From Actinomycetospora straminea (lineage in GTDB: Bacteria > Actinomycetota > Actinomycetes > Mycobacteriales > Pseudonocardiaceae), in the NCBI RefSeq assembly GCF_028737255.1, contig NZ_JAQZAN010000017.1:1-64000 (forward strand): a DNA stretch of 64,000 nt, read 5' to 3'. Below the pieces are notes generated by a model. It searched no databases, was not told where the DNA came from, and saw only the letters and a list, made by a program, of their open reading frames with translations. This document shows, piece by piece, positions 43,545 to 53,995 of the stretch; positions within the stretch are counted from its first letter, which is position 1, and every line of letters begins with the position of its first letter. Made by a program: the position numbers and the translations under genes.

Positions 43545-44296
43545 GACCCCAGGGTGCCGATCAGCGCCCGCGCCCGCCCGCCGGCCCGGAACACCTCGAC
43601 CGGCCGGCCGTCCCCCTCGCGGCGGGCGAGGTCGGCGAGCACGGGCGCGACGTGCTCGGGCCCGCCGAACTGGAACCCGACCTGGGTGGCGTACGCGCCG
43701 GCCGCCTCGGTCTTCGCCTCGAGCACGGAGGCGACGTCGACGGCGACGTCGGTGCCGCCGACCTCGGGCGCCCCGCGTGCCTCGGGGTGGCGCACCGCGT
43801 AGGGGGTGTCCCGCCACCACGCGGTCCGGTCGGCGTCGGTCAGGTCGGCGACGACGGCCGTCACGATCTGGTGGTCGACGTGGTCGCCGACGGCCTGGGG
43901 CGCGAGGACGAGGTCGGCGCCGCCGACGTGATCGCGGATCGCGTCGCCCACCGCCCCGGCCACGTCGTCGCCGTCGTGGCGCCCGGCGAACAGGGCCGCG
44001 GGCGAGTCGTAGCCCCGGTGCGGGGCCTCGAGCAGCCCGAGGTGCGCGCCCCGCACGCCGAGGCGGCCGAGCGCGGCGTCGTCTTCGTCGCGGCGCAGGG
44101 CCATGTAGTCGACGTCCGGCGCGAGGCCCTTGTCGGTCTGGCACGCGAGCGCGAATCCGCTCGGCGCGGCGACCGAGCCGGTGAAGACGGTGAGCACGAG
44201 GACGTCGTGCCCTGCCTGGGCCAGCCGCGTGAGCGTCCCGCCGGCGGAGAACACCGCATCGTCGAGGTGGGGGCTGATCGCGACGATCCGGCTCAC
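43541..44296 (-). CDS. PIG-L family N-acetylglucosaminide deacetylase, 251 aa
   Basis: The Zn-binding motifs of the PIG-L/MshB family are present: IVAISPHLDDAVFSAGG with His10 and Asp12/13, and VGDHVDHQIVTAVVADL, which supplies the second His pair. These enzymes remove acetate from GlcNAc-linked substrates, e.g. MshB in mycothiol synthesis. The GTG at 44296 has a GGGGGCC tract upstream and begins just before the first strand. The SPL gene overlaps its end; the GT4 gene lies 84 bases upstream. It is probably the deacetylase for a product of that glycosyltransferase. Confidence 0.9.
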   Translation of the reverse strand: MSRIVAISPHLDDAVFSAGGTLTRLAQAGHDVLVLTVFTGSVAAPSGFALACQTDKGLAPDVDYMALRRDEDDAALGRLGVRGAHLGLLEAPHRGYDSPAALFAGRHDGDDVAGAVGDAIRDHVGGADLVLAPQAVGDHVDHQIVTAVVADLTDADRTAWWRDTPYAVRHPEARGAPEVGGTDVAVDVASVLEAKTEAAGAYATQVGFQFGGPEHVAPVLADLARREGDGRPVEVFRAGGRARALIGTLGS

Positions 44297-44380
44297 GAGG
44301 CCCCCGTGATCGAAGTACCGATACGGACACTCCACGTCAGCATCCTGTTGAGCACGCCGATGGGGGCACGTCGCTGACAC

Positions 44381-45625
44381 TCACAGCAGGTGCGGCGCCG
44401 CGCGGAAGCGGCAGTCGGGGTCGACGGGGACGTCGTCGATCGCGGGCACGGGCACGTCGCGGACCTGGTCGTAGACGTCGGTGAGGCGGTGGGCGATCAC
44501 CGGCCAGGACCAGCGCTCGCGGACCTCGTCGAGGGCCCGGCGGGCGATCCCGGCGCGCAGGTCGGTGTCGTCGAGGACACGCGCGATCCCGTCGGCGAGC
44601 GCCGCCGGGTCCTTGGGCGGCACGAGCAGGCCGTTCTCGCCGTCGCGGACGCAGTCGCGCACGCCGACGACGTCGGTGGACACCACGGGCAGCCCGGTCG
44701 CCATGGCCTCGAGCACCGTGTTCGAGAACCCCTCGGCGTAGGTCGGGCTGACGAAGACGTCGCCGCGCCGGTAGACCTCGTGGGCGTTCTCGTAGGCGGT
44801 GTAGCCGAGCTGCGTGACGTGCTCGTCCAGCCCGAGCTCGGTGACCCGGTCGGCGACGGTGCCCGTGTCCGGGCCGATGCCCGACACCACGAGGTGCGGG
44901 CGCCGCCCCCGGTCGAGCAGGTCGACGACGGCGTCGAGCAGGTCGAGCACGCCTTTCCGGGCGTCGACGCGGCCGTGGTAGAGCAGCACGGGTGGGTCCG
45001 ACAGGGCCCCGGGCTCGCGGGCCGGGGTGAACCGCTCGGTGTCGGTGGCGCCGGAGACGATCGTCCAGCGGCCGGGGTCGACGCCGTGGCGCTGCGAGAC
45101 CTCCGCGGCGAACGACGACGAGCCGATGACCAGCGCGGGGGCGTGCGCGAACACCGCGCGCACCAGGGTCTCGTGGGTGGCGCAGCACGTGCCCACCCAG
45201 TGCCCGTCGCCGCCCTGGACGCTGACCACGGCGGGCAGCCCGAGGTCGTGCGCGGCGCGCATGACCGCGAGCCCGTTGGGGTAGGCGTACTGCGCGTGGA
45301 GCATGTCGAACGGCGCGCGGGCGTGCTCGGTGGCGATCGCCCGGCGCATCGTCTCGACGTCGGCCTCGAAGTCGGCCGGGCGGCCCTCGACGACCTCCTG
45401 CTCGCCGTGCGCCTCGAGCGCGACGACGTGCACGCCGTCGGGGACCCGCTCGGGCGGCGGCGGCCCGCCGCCGTACACCGCGCGGCCGGCCTCGTCGCCG
45501 CGGTACTGCGAGATGAGCACGACGTCGTGGCCCTCGCGGACCAGGTGGCGCAGCAGGTTCTCGGCGTAGGCGCTCATGCCCGACACCGCGGGCCAGTAGC
45601 GGCGGGAGACGAAGCAGATCCTCAC
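44381..45625 (-). CDS. GT4-family glycosyltransferase (MshA-like type), 414 aa
   Basis: The N-terminal domain (RICFVSRRYWPAVSGMSAYA, ENLLRHLVREGHDVVLISQY) and C-terminal donor domain (PPVLLYHGRVDARKGVLDLL, GLDEHVTQLGYTAYENAHEV and SPTYAEGFSNTVLEAMATGL with the E-x7-E pair) are those of retaining GT-B glycosyltransferases of family 4. The donor is probably UDP-GlcNAc or GDP-sugar. The following PIG-L deacetylase suggests UDP-GlcNAc, as for MshA. The ATG at 45625 overlaps the isomerase stop by four bases. Confidence 0.92.
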   Translation of the reverse strand: MRICFVSRRYWPAVSGMSAYAENLLRHLVREGHDVVLISQYRGDEAGRAVYGGGPPPPERVPDGVHVVALEAHGEQEVVEGRPADFEADVETMRRAIATEHARAPFDMLHAQYAYPNGLAVMRAAHDLGLPAVVSVQGGDGHWVGTCCATHETLVRAVFAHAPALVIGSSSFAAEVSQRHGVDPGRWTIVSGATDTERFTPAREPGALSDPPVLLYHGRVDARKGVLDLLDAVVDLLDRGRRPHLVVSGIGPDTGTVADRVTELGLDEHVTQLGYTAYENAHEVYRRGDVFVSPTYAEGFSNTVLEAMATGLPVVSTDVVGVRDCVRDGENGLLVPPKDPAALADGIARVLDDTDLRAGIARRALDEVRERWSWPVIAHRLTDVYDQVRDVPVPAIDDVPVDPDCRFRAAPHLL

Positions 45626-46497
45626 GCGGCCACCTCGAGCTTCCGCATCGTCTCCAGCGCGCCGGGGACGAGCGTGTCCGCGCGGTGCGAGTCCCGGGAC
45701 AGTTCGAAGGAGACGAGTCCCGGGTGCCCGACGGCGCGCAGCGCGCCGAGCACCACCGGCAGGTCCATGTCGCCCTCGCCGGGCGCGCGGTGCTCGTGCA
45801 CCCCGCGCGGCATGTCCTCGACCGCGACCGCGCCGAGCAGGGGCGCGAACTCGCGCACCGCGCCCTCGGGGGTCCAGCGCCCGGAGACGATGCAGTGCCC
45901 GGTGTCGAGCGCGAGGGTGACCTCGGGGACGTCGACCGCCAGGCGCATCCAGTCGTCGCAGTCCTCGACGAGCATCCCGGGCTCGGGCTCCACGGCGCAG
46001 ACGACGCCCTTCCCGCGGGCGTGGACCACCACCTCGCGCACCCCGTCGACCAGCCAGGACCAGGCCTCGTCACGGTCCAGCCCCGTCGCCGGCACCCCGG
46101 CCCAGAACGAGACCGCCTCGCTGCCCAGGTCGGCCGCGACGTCGACGCAGGTGCGCAGGAAGGCGACGCGGCGCGCGCGGCCCTCCGGGTCGTCGGTGAC
46201 GAGCGTCGGCTGGTGCTTGCGGCGCGGGTCGAGCAGGAAGCGCGCGCCGGTCTCGACGACGCTGTCCAGACCGAGCCCGCGCAGGCGGTCGGCCAGCGCG
46301 GCGGTCCGGCGCCCCAGCTCCGGGGCGAACGGGTCGTGGTGGGCGACGTCGAGGGTCAGGGCCACGCCGTCGTAGCCGCAGTCGGCGAGCAGCGTGAGCG
46401 CGTCGTCGAGACGGTGCGAGGTGAGCCCGTTGGTGTTGTAGGCGTAGCGCAGCGCTCGGGGGGCCGCGTGCGGGGAGGACTGCTCCGGACCGGACAT
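45622..46497 (-). CDS. Sugar phosphate isomerase/epimerase-like TIM barrel protein, 291 aa
   Basis: The sequence is an AP-endonuclease-2/xylose-isomerase-like TIM barrel: RYAYNTNGLTSHRLDDALTL, GYDGVALTLDVAHHDPFAPE, EAVSFWAGVPATGLDRDEAW, VVCAVEPEPGMLVEDCDDWM and TLALDTGHCIVSGR with the Glu/Asp/His metal ligands. Such enzymes epimerise or isomerise sugars, inositol derivatives or hydroxypyruvate-type compounds. The ATG at 46497 is preferred; a GTG at 46536 would add 13 residues. The gene heads the isomerase-GT4-PIG-L-SPL cluster and is divergent from the IclR gene. Confidence 0.88.
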   Translation of the reverse strand: MSGPEQSSPHAAPRALRYAYNTNGLTSHRLDDALTLLADCGYDGVALTLDVAHHDPFAPELGRRTAALADRLRGLGLDSVVETGARFLLDPRRKHQPTLVTDDPEGRARRVAFLRTCVDVAADLGSEAVSFWAGVPATGLDRDEAWSWLVDGVREVVVHARGKGVVCAVEPEPGMLVEDCDDWMRLAVDVPEVTLALDTGHCIVSGRWTPEGAVREFAPLLGAVAVEDMPRGVHEHRAPGEGDMDLPVVLGALRAVGHPGLVSFELSRDSHRADTLVPGALETMRKLEVAA

Positions 46498-46623
46498 CCC
46501 GGCCGAGGTACCACCGGAGACGCCGAGCAGAACCACCGCTCGTCCGCCGCTCGTCGACGGCGGCGCCGGTGATCCACCGAGCCGGGCGGTCCACGGGGTG
46601 CGGCCTGCGGTTGGTGCAGCATC

Positions 46624-46633
46624 TGCACGTGCA
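46624..46633. promoter_or_regulatory. Perfect 10-bp palindrome, possible operator
   Basis: TGCACGTGCA lies 122 bases upstream of the IclR start and 127 bases upstream of the isomerase start, in the divergent spacer. GCAGCATCTGC precedes it. Position and symmetry fit a regulator-binding site, but no protein can be assigned. Confidence 0.4.
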
Positions 46634-46754
46634 AACAGTGATGTTGACCACAGAGGTCCAGGCCGCGTTCAGTGACCTCCACACGACGGCGAGCGAGCAG
46701 CCGGTCGGACCAGCACGGATCCGCGAGAGCCACCTGTCGGGAGGAGGGCACCGC

Positions 46755-47654
46755 ATGACGGACGCGCGTCGTCCCGGGTCCTCCGGTCGCGGCGGGGGCG
46801 GGGGTCGCTCCCTCAAGACCGCCGCGGAGGCGCTGGCCGCCCTGCGCCTCCTCGGTGCGTCCCCGGACGGTGTGACGGCCGAGGCCCTCGGCGAGGAGCT
46901 CGGCAAGAGCACCGCGACCGCCCGGTACCTGCTCAACACCCTCTGCCAGGAGGGCTTCGCCGTCCGCGACCGCCAGACCGGCCGGGTCCGCCTCCAGGAG
47001 TCCCCGCCGTGGGGCGGGGCGTGGGGTGCGATGTGGGACGGCGCGGAGGCCCCGCAGGACCTGACGCGCCACGAGCTGCCCGAGCGGCTCTCCGACGCGG
47101 TCACCGAGCTGTACTGGCGCACCCGGCAGCGCACCTACCTCGCGCGCTGGGAGGACGAGGACGCGACGGTGATCGTCGACGCCCGCGGCCACCAGGGCCT
47201 CGCCCGCATCCCCGACCTCGCCGAGCGCATCCCGCTCGCGTCGGCGCACGCGCTGGCCGTCACCAAGGCGCTGATCGCGTCGTCCGGCCCGCACGCCGCG
47301 GCGCTGCGCGAGCGCTCCGACCTCACCGCCTTCACCGGCACCACGATCACGAGCACGCCCGCCATCGAGCTGGAGCTCGAGCGGGTCCGCCGGCGCGGCT
47401 ACGCGGTGGACCGCGAGGAGTACGCCGAGGGCTTCTGCTGCGTCGGCGCGCCGATCTTCGCCCCGGACGGACGGGTCGCCGCGAGCATCGCCATCTCGAC
47501 GCCGGCGAAGCGCTTCGAGGTCGAGGCCGAGGAGCTCACCGGCGCCGTCCGCGACGTCGCCAGCACGGCCACGCGCAGCTGGCGCGAGGCGGAGGTCGTC
47601 GCGGGCGACCTGCCCCCGCCGCGACCGGCCGACCCCGTGCCCCCCGGGCACTGA
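46755..47654 (+). CDS. IclR-family transcriptional regulator, 299 aa
   Basis: Residues 15-80 are the winged-helix part: RSLKTAAEALAALRLLGASP, AEALGEELGKSTATARYLLN and TLCQEGFAVRDRQTGRVRL. The C-terminal ligand domain includes TELYWRTRQRTYLARWEDED, ARGHQGLARIPDLAERIPLA, HALAVTKALIASSG and EEYAEGFCCVGAPIFAPDGR, typical of IclR effector pockets. The ATG at 46755 has GGAGGAGG upstream. It is 111 bases upstream of prmA and on the same strand, so it is probably the local regulator. A close paralogue lies at 60862-61782 on the other side of the operon. Confidence 0.92.
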   Translation: MTDARRPGSSGRGGGGGRSLKTAAEALAALRLLGASPDGVTAEALGEELGKSTATARYLLNTLCQEGFAVRDRQTGRVRLQESPPWGGAWGAMWDGAEAPQDLTRHELPERLSDAVTELYWRTRQRTYLARWEDEDATVIVDARGHQGLARIPDLAERIPLASAHALAVTKALIASSGPHAAALRERSDLTAFTGTTITSTPAIELELERVRRRGYAVDREEYAEGFCCVGAPIFAPDGRVAASIAISTPAKRFEVEAEELTGAVRDVASTATRSWREAEVVAGDLPPPRPADPVPPGH

Positions 47655-47765
47655 CGCGGGCCGAGAACCGGCCGTGCCGCACCGGATCCCCACCGGCGCG
47701 GCCACCACCACGGACCACGGCTGCGGAACCCCGTAGGCCGAGCACGAACTCCACAAGGAGAAGAG

Positions 47766-49433
47766 ATGAGCCGTCAGAGTTTGGCGAAGGCTCACCAGAA
47801 GATCCAGGAACTGTCCTGGGAGCCGGTGTACCACGAGCCGTACATGAAGTACGGGACGGACTACACCTTCCGCAAGGCGGCCAAGAAGGACCCGCTCAAG
47901 CAGGTCCTCCGGTCCTACTTCCCCATGCAGGAGGAGAAGGACAACCGCGTCTACGGAGCATCCGACGGTGCGATCCGCGGGAACATGTTCCGCCAGGTCC
48001 AGGAGCGGTGGCTGGAGTGGCAGAAGTTGTTCCTGTCGATCATCCCGCTGCCGGAGATCTCGGCCGCCCGGTCGATGCCGATGCTGTTCCAGGCGGTTCC
48101 GAACCCGGAGCTGCACAACGGCCAGGCGATCCAGATGATCGACGAGGTCCGGCACAGCACGATCCAGCAGAACCTCAAGCGGCTGTACATGAACAACTAC
48201 ATCGACCCGGCGGGCTTCAACAACACCCTCCGGAACTTCCACTCGGACTACTGCGGCACCATCGGCCGTCAGTTCGCCGAGGGGTTCATCACCGGTGACG
48301 CGATCACCGCGGCCAGCATCTACCTGACGATCGTCGCCGAGACGGCGTTCACGAACACCCTGTTCGTGGCCATGCCGGCCGAGGCGGCGGCGAACGGTGA
48401 CTACCTGCTGCCCACGGTGTTCCACTCGGTCCAGTCGGACGAGTCGCGGCACATCTCGAACGGCTACGCCACGCTGCTGATGGCGCTGTCGGACGAGGAC
48501 AACCGCCAGCTGCTCGAGCGCGACCTGCGCTACGCGTGGTGGAACAACCACCGCGTGGTGGACGCCGCCATCGGCACGTTCATCGAGTACGGCACCAAGG
48601 ACCGCCGCAAGGACCGCGAGTCCTACGCGGAGATGTGGCGCCGCTGGATCTACGACGACTACTACCGGTCCTACCTGCTGCCGCTCGAGAAGTACGGCCT
48701 GGTGATCCCCCACGACCTCATCGAGGAGTCGTGGAACCAGATCTGGAACAAGGGCTACGTCCACGAGGTCGCGCAGTTCTTCGCCACCGGGTGGCTCGCG
48801 AACTACTGGCGCATCGACGGCATGACCGACGAGGACTTCGAGTGGTTCGAGTACAAGTACCCGGGCTGGTACGACAAGTACGGCAAGTGGTGGGAGAACT
48901 ACAACCGCCTCGCGAAGCCGAACGGCCACCACCCGATCGTCGCCGAGGACGTCGACTACGTGTACCCGCACCGGTGCTGGACCTGCATGGTCCCGTGCCT
49001 CGTGCGTGAGGACATGGTCGTCGACCAGGTGGACGGCCAGTGGCGGACGTACTGCCACGAGGCCTGCCGCTGGACGGACGCCGAGGCCTTCCGGCCCACG
49101 TACCAGGGTCGCGAGACCCCGAACATGGGCAAGCTCGTGGGTCACCGCGAGTGGGAGACGCTCTACCACGGCTGGAACTGGGCCGACGTGGTCGCCGACA
49201 TGGGCTTCGTCCGCGACGACGGCAAGACCATGACGGCGCAGCCGCACCTCGACCTCGACCCGAAGAAGATGTGGACGCTCGACCACATGCGGCGGATGCC
49301 GCACGTGGCCAGCCCCAACGTGATCCTCAACGAGATGAGCGACTCCGAGCGCGAGGCGTTCGTCGAGGACTACAACAAGCAGGGGCCCGCCGGTCGTCCT
49401 GCCGGGATCGGTGGTGAGGCGCTGAAGTCCTGA
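47766..49433 (+). CDS. prmA: Propane-type diiron monooxygenase hydroxylase large subunit, 555 aa
   Basis: This is the alpha subunit of a soluble diiron monooxygenase of the propane/MimA/ThmA group. All six diiron ligands can be placed with the same spacing as in methane monooxygenase: E97 (LPEISAARS), E127 and H130 (IDEVRH), E192 (VAETAF), E226 and H229 (SDESRH). E97-E127 is 30 residues and E192-E226 is 34. The C-terminal Cys cluster ([10 protein letters not shown] and CHEAC) is also typical of this group. It hydroxylates a short alkane, ketone or ether using O2. The ATG at 47766 follows AAGGAGAAG. It is the first gene of the operon. PrmA, MimA and ThmA cannot be separated without a tree. Confidence 0.96.
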   Translation: MSRQSLAKAHQKIQELSWEPVYHEPYMKYGTDYTFRKAAKKDPLKQVLRSYFPMQEEKDNRVYGASDGAIRGNMFRQVQERWLEWQKLFLSIIPLPEISAARSMPMLFQAVPNPELHNGQAIQMIDEVRHSTIQQNLKRLYMNNYIDPAGFNNTLRNFHSDYCGTIGRQFAEGFITGDAITAASIYLTIVAETAFTNTLFVAMPAEAAANGDYLLPTVFHSVQSDESRHISNGYATLLMALSDEDNRQLLERDLRYAWWNNHRVVDAAIGTFIEYGTKDRRKDRESYAEMWRRWIYDDYYRSYLLPLEKYGLVIPHDLIEESWNQIWNKGYVHEVAQFFATGWLANYWRIDGMTDEDFEWFEYKYPGWYDKYGKWWENYNRLAKPNGHHPIVAEDVDYVYPHRCWTCMVPCLVREDMVVDQVDGQWRTYCHEACRWTDAEAFRPTYQGRETPNMGKLVGHREWETLYHGWNWADVVADMGFVRDDGKTMTAQPHLDLDPKKMWTLDHMRRMPHVASPNVILNEMSDSEREAFVEDYNKQGPAGRPAGIGGEALKS

Positions 49434-49462
49434 GCACCCCGATTCCTCGTAGTCGGTGAGCA

Positions 49463-49494
49463 GGGGGAGGGCCGGGTCCGCCCGGCCCTCCCCC
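49463..49494. terminator. Strong hairpin between prmA and prmB
   Basis: Arms 49463-49476 and 49481-49494 are perfect 14-bp complements around the tetraloop TCCG. It starts 30 bases after the prmA stop. No T-tract follows, so it may act as a partial terminator or as a 3' stabiliser of the prmA message. Confidence 0.8.
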
Positions 49495-49566
49495 GTCCTC
49501 CCTCCCGGACCGGATCCGCGGTCCGACGTCGTCTTCCGACACCACCTCCCGAAGGAGCGCCCGCAC

Positions 49567-50622
49567 ATGGGTGACAAGCACCGGGTCCGTTTCGAGCCCG
49601 TCGGAATCGAGATCGAGGTCGACGAGGACCAGACGATCCTGCGTGCCGCCTTCGAGCAGGGCGTGCAGCTGATGCACGGCTGCAAGGAGGGGCAGTGCGC
49701 CGCCTGCAAGTCCTTCGTCCTCGAGGGCGATCTGGACGAGATCGAGCTGGACCGGTACTCGACCTTCGCGCTCCCGGACATGGAACGGGAGGAGGGTCAG
49801 ACGCTCCTCTGCCGCGCCCACGCCTACGACGACCTGACGATCGAGCTCCTCAACTACGACGAGGAGATCCTGCGCAGCGGTCTCCCGGTCCGGAAGGGCA
49901 CCGTCGAGGTGCTCGCGAACGACGAGGTCACCCACGACATGCGGCACCTCGTGGTCAAGCAGGTCGCCGGCGAGGACATCAAGTTCTTCCCCGGCCAGTA
50001 CATGGACTTCACCGTTCCGCACACCGGTGCGGTCAGGTCGTTCTCCATGGCGAACACCCCCAACCGCGAGGGCGTGTTCGAGTTCGTCATCAAGATTTAT
50101 CCGGACGGCGCGTTCTCGCAGTACCTCGCGAAGGAGGTGGAGGTCGGCGACCGCATCGAGGTCGAGGCCCCGTTCGGCACCTGCACCCTGCGCGAGAACC
50201 GCACGTCCGACATCGTCTTCATCGGCGGCGGTGCCGGGATGGCGCCCCTGCTCGGCCTCCTGCGCGCTCTCGCCGAGAAGGGCACGGAGCGCAAGGCGCG
50301 GCTCTACTACGGCGCCCGCACGAAAGCCGACCTGTGCTTCGAGGAGGAGCTGCGCGCGTTCGAGGGGAAGATTCCCGGCTTCCGCTACGTCCCCGCGCTC
50401 TCGGAGTACGACGGCGATGACTGGGACGGCGCGACCGGGCTGATCACCGAGGTGGTGCGGGAGCACGAGCCGGAACTCGAAGGGATGGATGCCTATGTGT
50501 GCGGTCCGCCGCCGATGGTCGACGCGGCGATCGCCCTCCTGAGCCAGCGCGGGATGAACACGCACAACATCTTCTACGACAAGTTCACCACCACCGGAGA
50601 GCCGGAGGACGAGGGCCCATGA
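49567..50622 (+). CDS. prmB: Propane monooxygenase reductase, 351 aa
   Basis: The N-terminal plant-type [2Fe-2S] domain has C39, C44, C47 and C82 (GCKEGQCAACKSF). The FAD domain contains RSFSMAN (157-163), and the NAD domain GGGAGMAPLLG (220-230) and AYVCGPPPMV. It passes electrons from NADH through FAD and the iron-sulfur cluster to the hydroxylase. Length and order are standard for PrmB/MimB. The ATG at 49567 has GAAGGAG upstream. Its stop overlaps the prmC start by four bases. Confidence 0.96.
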   Translation: MGDKHRVRFEPVGIEIEVDEDQTILRAAFEQGVQLMHGCKEGQCAACKSFVLEGDLDEIELDRYSTFALPDMEREEGQTLLCRAHAYDDLTIELLNYDEEILRSGLPVRKGTVEVLANDEVTHDMRHLVVKQVAGEDIKFFPGQYMDFTVPHTGAVRSFSMANTPNREGVFEFVIKIYPDGAFSQYLAKEVEVGDRIEVEAPFGTCTLRENRTSDIVFIGGGAGMAPLLGLLRALAEKGTERKARLYYGARTKADLCFEEELRAFEGKIPGFRYVPALSEYDGDDWDGATGLITEVVREHEPELEGMDAYVCGPPPMVDAAIALLSQRGMNTHNIFYDKFTTTGEPEDEGP

Positions 50623-51809
50623 CCACCACCGAAGAGCGACCGGAACGCAGCGTCCCGAAGCCCGCCTTCACCGACGCCGAGGCCGGCGCCAAGGAGTTCC
50701 CCGACTCGGGGCCCTCCGCGCGGCACTACAACTACTTCAAGCCGGCGAAGCGCAAGCAGACGCACTACGAGGACGTGACGGTCGAGGTCCAGCCGGACCC
50801 CCGGCACTACCTGACCCAGGGCTGGATCTACGGCTTCGCCGACGGCTCCCGCGGCTACCCGCTGACCTGGACCAAGCTCAAGGCCTGGGGTGTCGACGAG
50901 CCCGAGCCCGAGCGGGGCCCCGGGTCCGGCGGCAAGCCGGTGGAGAACTGGCCGGCCCACGGGTGGCACGAGTTCCGCGATCCCAACGAGGAGTGGGAAC
51001 TCACGATGTACCGGTACAACGCGAACGTTGTCCGGCAGATCAACCAGAACGTCGAGAACGCGCGCAACGCGAAGGCGTTCGACCAGTGGAGCCAGAACTG
51101 GGTGCGCTTCGTCGAGCGCAACGTCGGCGCCTGGATGCACATCGAGCACATCCTCGGCCTGTACGTGTTCGCCGCGAACAACCGCTCCGGTCCGACGAAC
51201 ATGCACAACACGGCGATGGCCGTGAACAGCGAGCACAAGATCCGCTTCGCGCAGGACCTGGCGCTCTACAACCTCACGCTCACCGAGGAGATCGAGGGCT
51301 TCGACGGCGCCGCTCACCTCGACGCCTGGAACAACGACCCGGCGTGGCAGGGCGCGCGGAAGGTGTGCGAGGCACTGCCGGCGATCCGCGACGACTGGGG
51401 CGAGTCCATCTTCGCGACGAACGTCGTGTTCGAGCCGCTGATCGGCGAGCTCTTCCGCTCGAACCTCGTCATGCAGGTCGCGGCTCGCAACGGCGACTAC
51501 GTCACCCCGACCGTCGTGGGCGCGGGCGAGTACGACTTCGACCAGCGGGACCTGCGCTGGACGGTCGCCTGCTTCGCTCCGCTGACCCAGGACCGCGAGT
51601 TCGCCGACCACAACAAGGAACTGATGAACGGCTGGCTGCAGCACTGGGTGCCGCAGTGTCTCGAGGCGGCCCGCACGATGCAGCCGCTCTGGTCGCAGGC
51701 CGACGCCAAGCCGCCGCGCTTCGAGGACTCGCTCGACAAGGCCAAGAACCGCTTCGCCGGGATCCTCGCCGATCTCGGGCTCGAGACCCCGAAGGAGCTC
51801 AGCCAGTGA
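50619..51809 (+). CDS. prmC: Propane monooxygenase hydroxylase small (beta) subunit, 396 aa
   Basis: The beta subunit of the diiron hydroxylase: RHYNYFKPAKRKQTHYEDVT, DPRHYLTQGWIYGFADGSRG, and the helical core NVGAWMHIEHILGLYVFAAN, RFAQDLALYNLTLTEEIEGF and VMQVAARNGDYVTPTVVGAG. The beta subunit has the ferritin-like fold of the alpha subunit but lacks metal ligands. The ATG at 50619 overlaps the reductase stop (ATGA), and its own stop overlaps prmD. These overlaps should keep the subunits in equal amounts. Confidence 0.95.
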   Translation: MTTTEERPERSVPKPAFTDAEAGAKEFPDSGPSARHYNYFKPAKRKQTHYEDVTVEVQPDPRHYLTQGWIYGFADGSRGYPLTWTKLKAWGVDEPEPERGPGSGGKPVENWPAHGWHEFRDPNEEWELTMYRYNANVVRQINQNVENARNAKAFDQWSQNWVRFVERNVGAWMHIEHILGLYVFAANNRSGPTNMHNTAMAVNSEHKIRFAQDLALYNLTLTEEIEGFDGAAHLDAWNNDPAWQGARKVCEALPAIRDDWGESIFATNVVFEPLIGELFRSNLVMQVAARNGDYVTPTVVGAGEYDFDQRDLRWTVACFAPLTQDREFADHNKELMNGWLQHWVPQCLEAARTMQPLWSQADAKPPRFEDSLDKAKNRFAGILADLGLETPKELSQ

Positions 51810-52171
51810 CCACGCAGGAGATGAAGTTCGGCGCCGAGAACGCGACCGCGTCGAACATGTGCGGCTTCACGCTGATGAACAACCAGGTGGGCGTGCTCAT
51901 CGCGAACGTCCTGTCGCGGCTGCCCAACGTGAAGGTCGAGCACCTGCCCTCGATGATCCGCGTCGACGGGGAGGGCAAGTTCGAGACCGTCTACGCCGAC
52001 ATCGACGAGGAGGCCGGCGAGGACGAGAACTGGTTCGACGCGGCCGAGTTCGAGGAGAACATGTCGACCCACTACGGGCGCATGGTCCACCTCGACGACC
52101 GCACGATCATGTTCGCCAACCCCGAGGACGCGGCCGAGTACATCGACTTCGACCTCAAGCCCGTCACCTGA
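51806..52171 (+). CDS. prmD: Propane monooxygenase coupling (effector) protein, 121 aa
   Basis: A small MmoB/DmpM-type effector: NMCGFTLMNNQVGVLIANVL, PNVKVEHLPSMIRVDGEGKF and HYGRMVHLDDRTIMFANPED. The protein has no cofactor; it binds the hydroxylase to gate substrate and couple electron transfer to oxidation. The GTG at 51806 overlaps the prmC stop. Length is standard. A 15-bp hairpin follows five bases after its stop. Confidence 0.95.
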   Translation: MTTQEMKFGAENATASNMCGFTLMNNQVGVLIANVLSRLPNVKVEHLPSMIRVDGEGKFETVYADIDEEAGEDENWFDAAEFEENMSTHYGRMVHLDDRTIMFANPEDAAEYIDFDLKPVT

Positions 52172-52175
52172 CCGC

Positions 52176-53965
<1,790 letters not shown>

Positions 53966-53995
53966 CCGCGCTGTGACCACCGAGAGGAGCTCGTC

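Noticed and set aside
47655-47765. A sigma-54 (-24/-12) promoter before prmA
   Set aside because: No TGGCAC-N5-TTGC type pair is visible, in line with the missing GAFTGA loop in the activator.
46356-49781. A very long reverse-strand open frame (about 1140 codons) opposite the IclR and prmA genes
   Set aside because: It is the antisense shadow of high-GC coding DNA. It has no family motifs, low-complexity His/Val/Leu composition, and prmA on the other strand has all its catalytic residues.
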